Source of the DNA: Patagioenas fasciata
Lineage: Eukaryota > Chordata > Aves > Columbiformes > Columbidae
Length of the DNA: 64,000 bases
NCBI RefSeq assembly: GCF_037038585.1
Contig: NC_092523.1
Location: 563,001-627,000, forward strand
Reading direction: 5' to 3'
The position numbers were made by a program, and so were the translations under genes. The notes beneath the pieces were generated by a model. It had not been told where the DNA came from and did no database searches. It was given only the letters and a program-made list of their open reading frames with translations. Of the stretch, positions 9,486-64,000 are shown piece after piece; position 1 is the first letter of the stretch, and every line of letters begins with the position of its first letter.

Positions 9486-11261
9486 ATGGCGCGCGCCGGC
9501 GACGACGGTCCGTGGGGGCCGGGGGGGGCACCGAGGAGGGAGGGGGGGGGTCCCGGGCGGGCCGGCGTGACCCGGTGTCGGGGCCGGGGGCATCGCCGGG
9601 CGGGCAGATGTGCGGGTCGGGGTCAGCGGGAGTCCCGGGTGGGCTGACACGCACCGGGGGTCCCGGGATGGCTGCACCGGGGATGCGGTTCCATGGGGTG
9701 ATGTGCGCTGGGGGGGCGGATTCGCGGGGGTCCTGCATGTGAGGCTGGGGGGCCGGGGAGCAGCCCTGGGCACACTGGGGGAGCAGATGTCCCGGGCAGG
9801 TCCCGGTGCTCCCGTGGTCCCGGACGCACCGGGAGGGCTCCAGCCGGGCTGAGCCCAGGAGGCCCCAGGGGCGGTTGGGGGTGTGGGGGCTGCGCTGGGC
9901 TGACGGCCCCCCAGGCTCCTGGGTGGAGCTGCGCTGTGGCCCAGCGTATCCGGAGCCCGAGCGGTTCTCCTCCTGCCACGCCGACGTGGAGCAGATGCTG
10001 CTGGAGGCCCAGCTGGAGCCGGACAGCGGTGACGGGTGAGTGAGGAGCCCGAGCCCCTGCAGCCCTGCCCGCCCGGGCGGTGCTGGGGCCGAGCGGCCGT
10101 GCGGGACGCTGACAGCGGGTTGTGTTTGCAGGGCCCTGCTGGCGCTGGGCTCCCTGGCCTGGGAGGACGCCGGCGCCGGGCGGGAGAGCGAGCAGCCTGG
10201 GCAGAGCGAGCTGCCCCCTCCTTGCAGCCAGCCCCATCCCGGCTGGCCCCACGTGCGGCAGGTGAGGGGCTGCCCCGCTGCCCTGGGTCCCCGCTGCCCT
10301 GGGTCCCCGCTGCCCTGGGTCCCCGCTGCGCTGGGTCCCTGCTGCGCTGGCCGTGCCGCTGCCCTGGGTCCCCGCTGCGCTGGCCGTGCTGCTGCCCTCA
10401 CCTGCCCTGCGCCTCCTTCCAGCAGGATGTGCCGGAGGAAGCCGAACGGAGGGAGCAACACCTGCTAGCATCCCTGACCAGGACCTGTGCCCGCCGCCCG
10501 CATCTGTCCCCAAAGTAAGGCCCGGGTCCCGTGCCAGCAGGTCACAGTCTTACTGTTAGCCTTGTCACCCCTGTCCTGTTGTCCCCATGCCCTCCTGTGT
10601 GCTCTGCCCTCGCTCCTCCTGCCCCCTTAACCGTGCACTTTCCCCAGGGAGTTTGCCTTTGTGTGCTCCCCCCAGCCGGTGCTGTGGAGCCTGCAGGGAG
10701 GTACAGTGGGGAGGAAGAAGAGACTTTTCAGTTCAGAGCTGCTGCTGCTCTTCATCCCCTCGCTGCTGCTCAGCCACCTGCTGACCCTGGGCCTGGGGTG
10801 AGTTTCGGATGGGCGTGGCGGTGCTGCGGGGCGGCCCAGGCCAGGACTGGCCCCACGGTGCAGCGGGACGAGCCTGGCGCTGCCGGGGGTGTCTGGGGGG
10901 CCCAGCCCCAACCCCAACCCAGGGGCTGTCCCCATGAGGCTGGGGGAACGTGCCTGGATGTGGATCCGTGGGTGCTGTTCTGCACCGCTGCTCCCAACAG
11001 CCGCAGTCTTTCCTGTGGCTGCTGCCCTCTCCTGTCACTGCTGGCCCGCTGAGGCTGAGGTGCCTGTCCCTGCATGGGTCACTGTCCCTGTGCAGGTGCC
11101 TGTCCCTGTGCAGGTGCCTGTCCCCATGCAGGTGCCTGTCCCATGCGGGTCACTGTCCCCGTGCAGGTGCCTGTCCCATGCGCGTCCCTCACAGCCGCTC
11201 TCTCCACCGCAGGATCTACATCGGGAAGCGGCTGGCGGCCTCCTCGGCAAACCCGCTGTGA
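9486..11261 (+). CDS. BNIP3/BNIP3L-family mitophagy receptor, third paralogue
   Basis: Six exons join in phase to 187 aa: 9486-9507, 9915-10035, 10132-10261, 10423-10514, 10648-10797, 11213-11261. Exon 4 could start three bases later at an alternative CAG. The product has the BNIP3 layout. Exon 2 opens with SWVEL, the LC3-interacting WxxL motif, at about residues 9-13. A BH3-like DVEQMLLEAQLE follows. Near the C-terminus is KEFAF, then a single transmembrane helix FIPSLLLSHLLTLGLGIYIG with a short tail KRLAASSANPL. Such proteins sit in the outer mitochondrial membrane and recruit LC3/GABARAP for mitophagy. Human BNIP3 is 194 aa. The central Ser-rich segment of BNIP3/BNIP3L is replaced by Gly/Glu/Pro-rich sequence, and the helix has Thr where BNIP3 has the dimer-interface Ala. 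Divergence is too great for a bird orthologue of BNIP3 or BNIP3L, so I treat it as a separate paralogue, perhaps the orthologue of teleost bnip4. Confidence 0.9.
10265..10395 (+). repeat. 16-bp minisatellite (CTGCCCTGGGTCCCCG) in BNIP3-like intron 3
   Basis: About eight imperfect copies, some interrupted by CTGCGCTGGCCGTG, directly follow the exon 3 donor. Confidence 0.75.
11060..11195 (+). repeat. 18-bp minisatellite (GTGCAGGTGCCTGTCCCT) in BNIP3-like intron 5
   Basis: About six imperfect copies lie between exons 5 and 6. Confidence 0.75.
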
Positions 11262-11549
11262 AGAGCTGGGCTCAGCGAGGACGGGCGGCTCCGCTCTGTG
11301 TGGGGGAACCCAGGCACCAGCGCAGCCCAGCCGCTCCCAGACTCCGCGCTGTGGCACGAGGTGGCGTCTCCCTTGTCCCTTTGTAGTCCTGGTCTAGGGG
11401 GCTGACCCCCCCACGTAGACGGGTCCCCCTGATGGCAGCTCCCTGCCGCAGGCAGCCCCACCCTCCCCAGCCCTCGGGTACGGGTCCAGGTTCCTTCTCT
11501 TTAGCACAAGGCTGTAAATACGACTCCTGAGCCTGCAACACCACATGTG

Positions 11550-11555
11550 AATAAA
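11550..11555 (+). terminator. BNIP3-like poly(A) signal AATAAA
   Basis: The canonical hexamer is 289 bp after the stop codon. It faces the DOCK-type gene's poly(A) signal 287 bp away on the other strand. The spacer 11556-11842 shows no other feature. Confidence 0.85.
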
Positions 11556-11842
11556 GAGCCTGTGCCAGCTCTGCAGGCAGAGCAGCGTGTGGCAGCCACC
11601 ACCCCGGGCCTGGCACAGCCCGGCCGTGGCAGAGGAGCGCGCACCGGGTCCCGTGGGCTCTCCCTGCCTCGGGGTCCAGACTGCAGGAGGGGGAGTCCCC
11701 GCTCTGGGGCACTGGGGCGCGGTGCTGGGTGGTGCCTGACTGCGGAGAGGCCCCGGCTGAGCTGTGCGTGGGCAGGGATGGTGCTGAGGCTCACACAGGG
11801 CGTTCAGCCCCGCCACGCGGTGCCCGGCTGATACGCGAGTCC

Positions 11843-11848
11843 TTTATT
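11843..11848 (-). terminator. DOCK-type gene poly(A) signal (AATAAA on minus strand)
   Basis: TTTATT on the plus strand reads AATAAA on the minus strand, 624 bp beyond the DOCK stop codon. The interval 11849-12471 would be its 3' UTR; it is GC-rich and contains a (GGAC)n run at about 12133-12150. Confidence 0.8.
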
Positions 11849-12471
11849 AGCTGGCTGTGGCCGTGGCCGTGGCCGCGTCCTGCTGCACGCAGGCAGGCAG
11901 CGCAGGTGGCCGGGGCAGCAGCACCGTCCCGGTGCAGGTGGTGGCAGCGCCAGAGCCCGGCCCCAGGGCCAGCACCGCCCGGAGGTGACGCTGCCCAGGG
12001 CCACCGGGCAGGAGCGTTTGTCCAGGGCTGCGGGACGGGGTGGCCGAGGGCTGGGGCTGCCGCAGAGCGGGGCTGGGAGGAGCTCGGGTGTGGTGTGCGT
12101 GGAGGGTCTGCGGGCAGGCTGGGGTGCGGGGGCGGACGGACGGACGGACGGATGTCCTTGGTGCAGTGTGATCACACTGGAGGGGCTGGGGGAGCTCAGC
12201 GCCGCTCTGCATGGGGATGTGTCCCGGCATAGGGGCAGGAGGGGAGCGCGGCCCCAAGGGGTGGATGTGTGTGTGGGACGGGGGGTCCCGGCACTGGGGA
12301 CACCTGGGGTGGCAATGGCCGGAGCTTCGGGACAGCAGTGCCCTGAGCCACCCCGGGTGCTGGAACATGCAGGGGTCCTGTGGTGTGCGGGGCTGTGGGG
12401 CCGCATCGGGTAGGATCGGGCAGCGCCGTTTGTCCCGCACCGCGGGGCCCGTGTCCCGGGGCCGGCAGCGG

Positions 12472-63885
<51,414 letters not shown>

Positions 63886-64000
63886 CTGGGGAGCGGCAGG
63901 GACAAGTTCAGCACAGGCAGGACACCTGGGGACAGCCGGGTGGCCAGAGCAGCACTGACCCCTCGTGAGGCTGCTGGGACCCCAGAGCCCCTGCACGCCC

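Overview
This is a vertebrate nuclear window, almost certainly from a bird microchromosome. The evidence is two chicken-repeat-1 (CR1) LINE 3' ends, very high GC, CpG-rich promoters, compact multi-exon genes with short introns, and at least twenty minisatellite arrays. Gene models were built by hand from splice sites and reading-frame phase. All four complete or nearly complete models keep phase at every junction.

Layout. (1) 1-279, minus: first coding exon of HTRA2, cut by the window edge, head-to-head with (2) AUP1, plus, 657-8968, 12 exons, 424 aa. (3) 9486-11261, plus: a 6-exon, 187-aa member of the BNIP3/BNIP3L mitophagy-receptor family. (4) 12472-63885, minus: the last 33 exons (1151 codons) of a DOCK-A Rac exchange factor (DOCK1/DOCK2/DOCK5 type, closest to DOCK2), including the whole DHR2 catalytic region and C-terminus. 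Its 5' half lies beyond 64000. (5) 40241-47809, plus: a complete 3-coding-exon, 587-aa INSYN2 (FAM196)-family gene nested antisense in the 22-kb DOCK intron. BNIP3-like and DOCK converge, with 287 bp between their poly(A) signals.

Main inference. In humans DOCK1 (with antisense INSYN2A) and BNIP3 are on 10q26, DOCK2 (with antisense INSYN2B) is on 5q35, and DOCK5 and BNIP3L are on 8p21. HTRA2 and AUP1 are on 2p13 beside LOXL3, DOK1 and TLX2, whose relatives lie on those same three arms. The window therefore looks like the fourth copy of a 2R whole-genome-duplication block, keeping a fourth DOCK-A gene, a third BNIP3-type gene and a third INSYN2-type gene beside HTRA2-AUP1. To my knowledge human 2p13 lacks these three. 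Phylogeny and synteny were not run.

The rest is intron or intergenic sequence rich in tandem repeats. The largest is a ~5.5-kb array of an 18-bp unit inside a DOCK intron (16885-22405). It is stop-free over thousands of bases and produces spurious ORFs of up to 2367 codons. Scattered AT-rich islands in the large introns may be conserved regulatory elements. No bacterial, viral, CRISPR or RNA-gene features were recognised.
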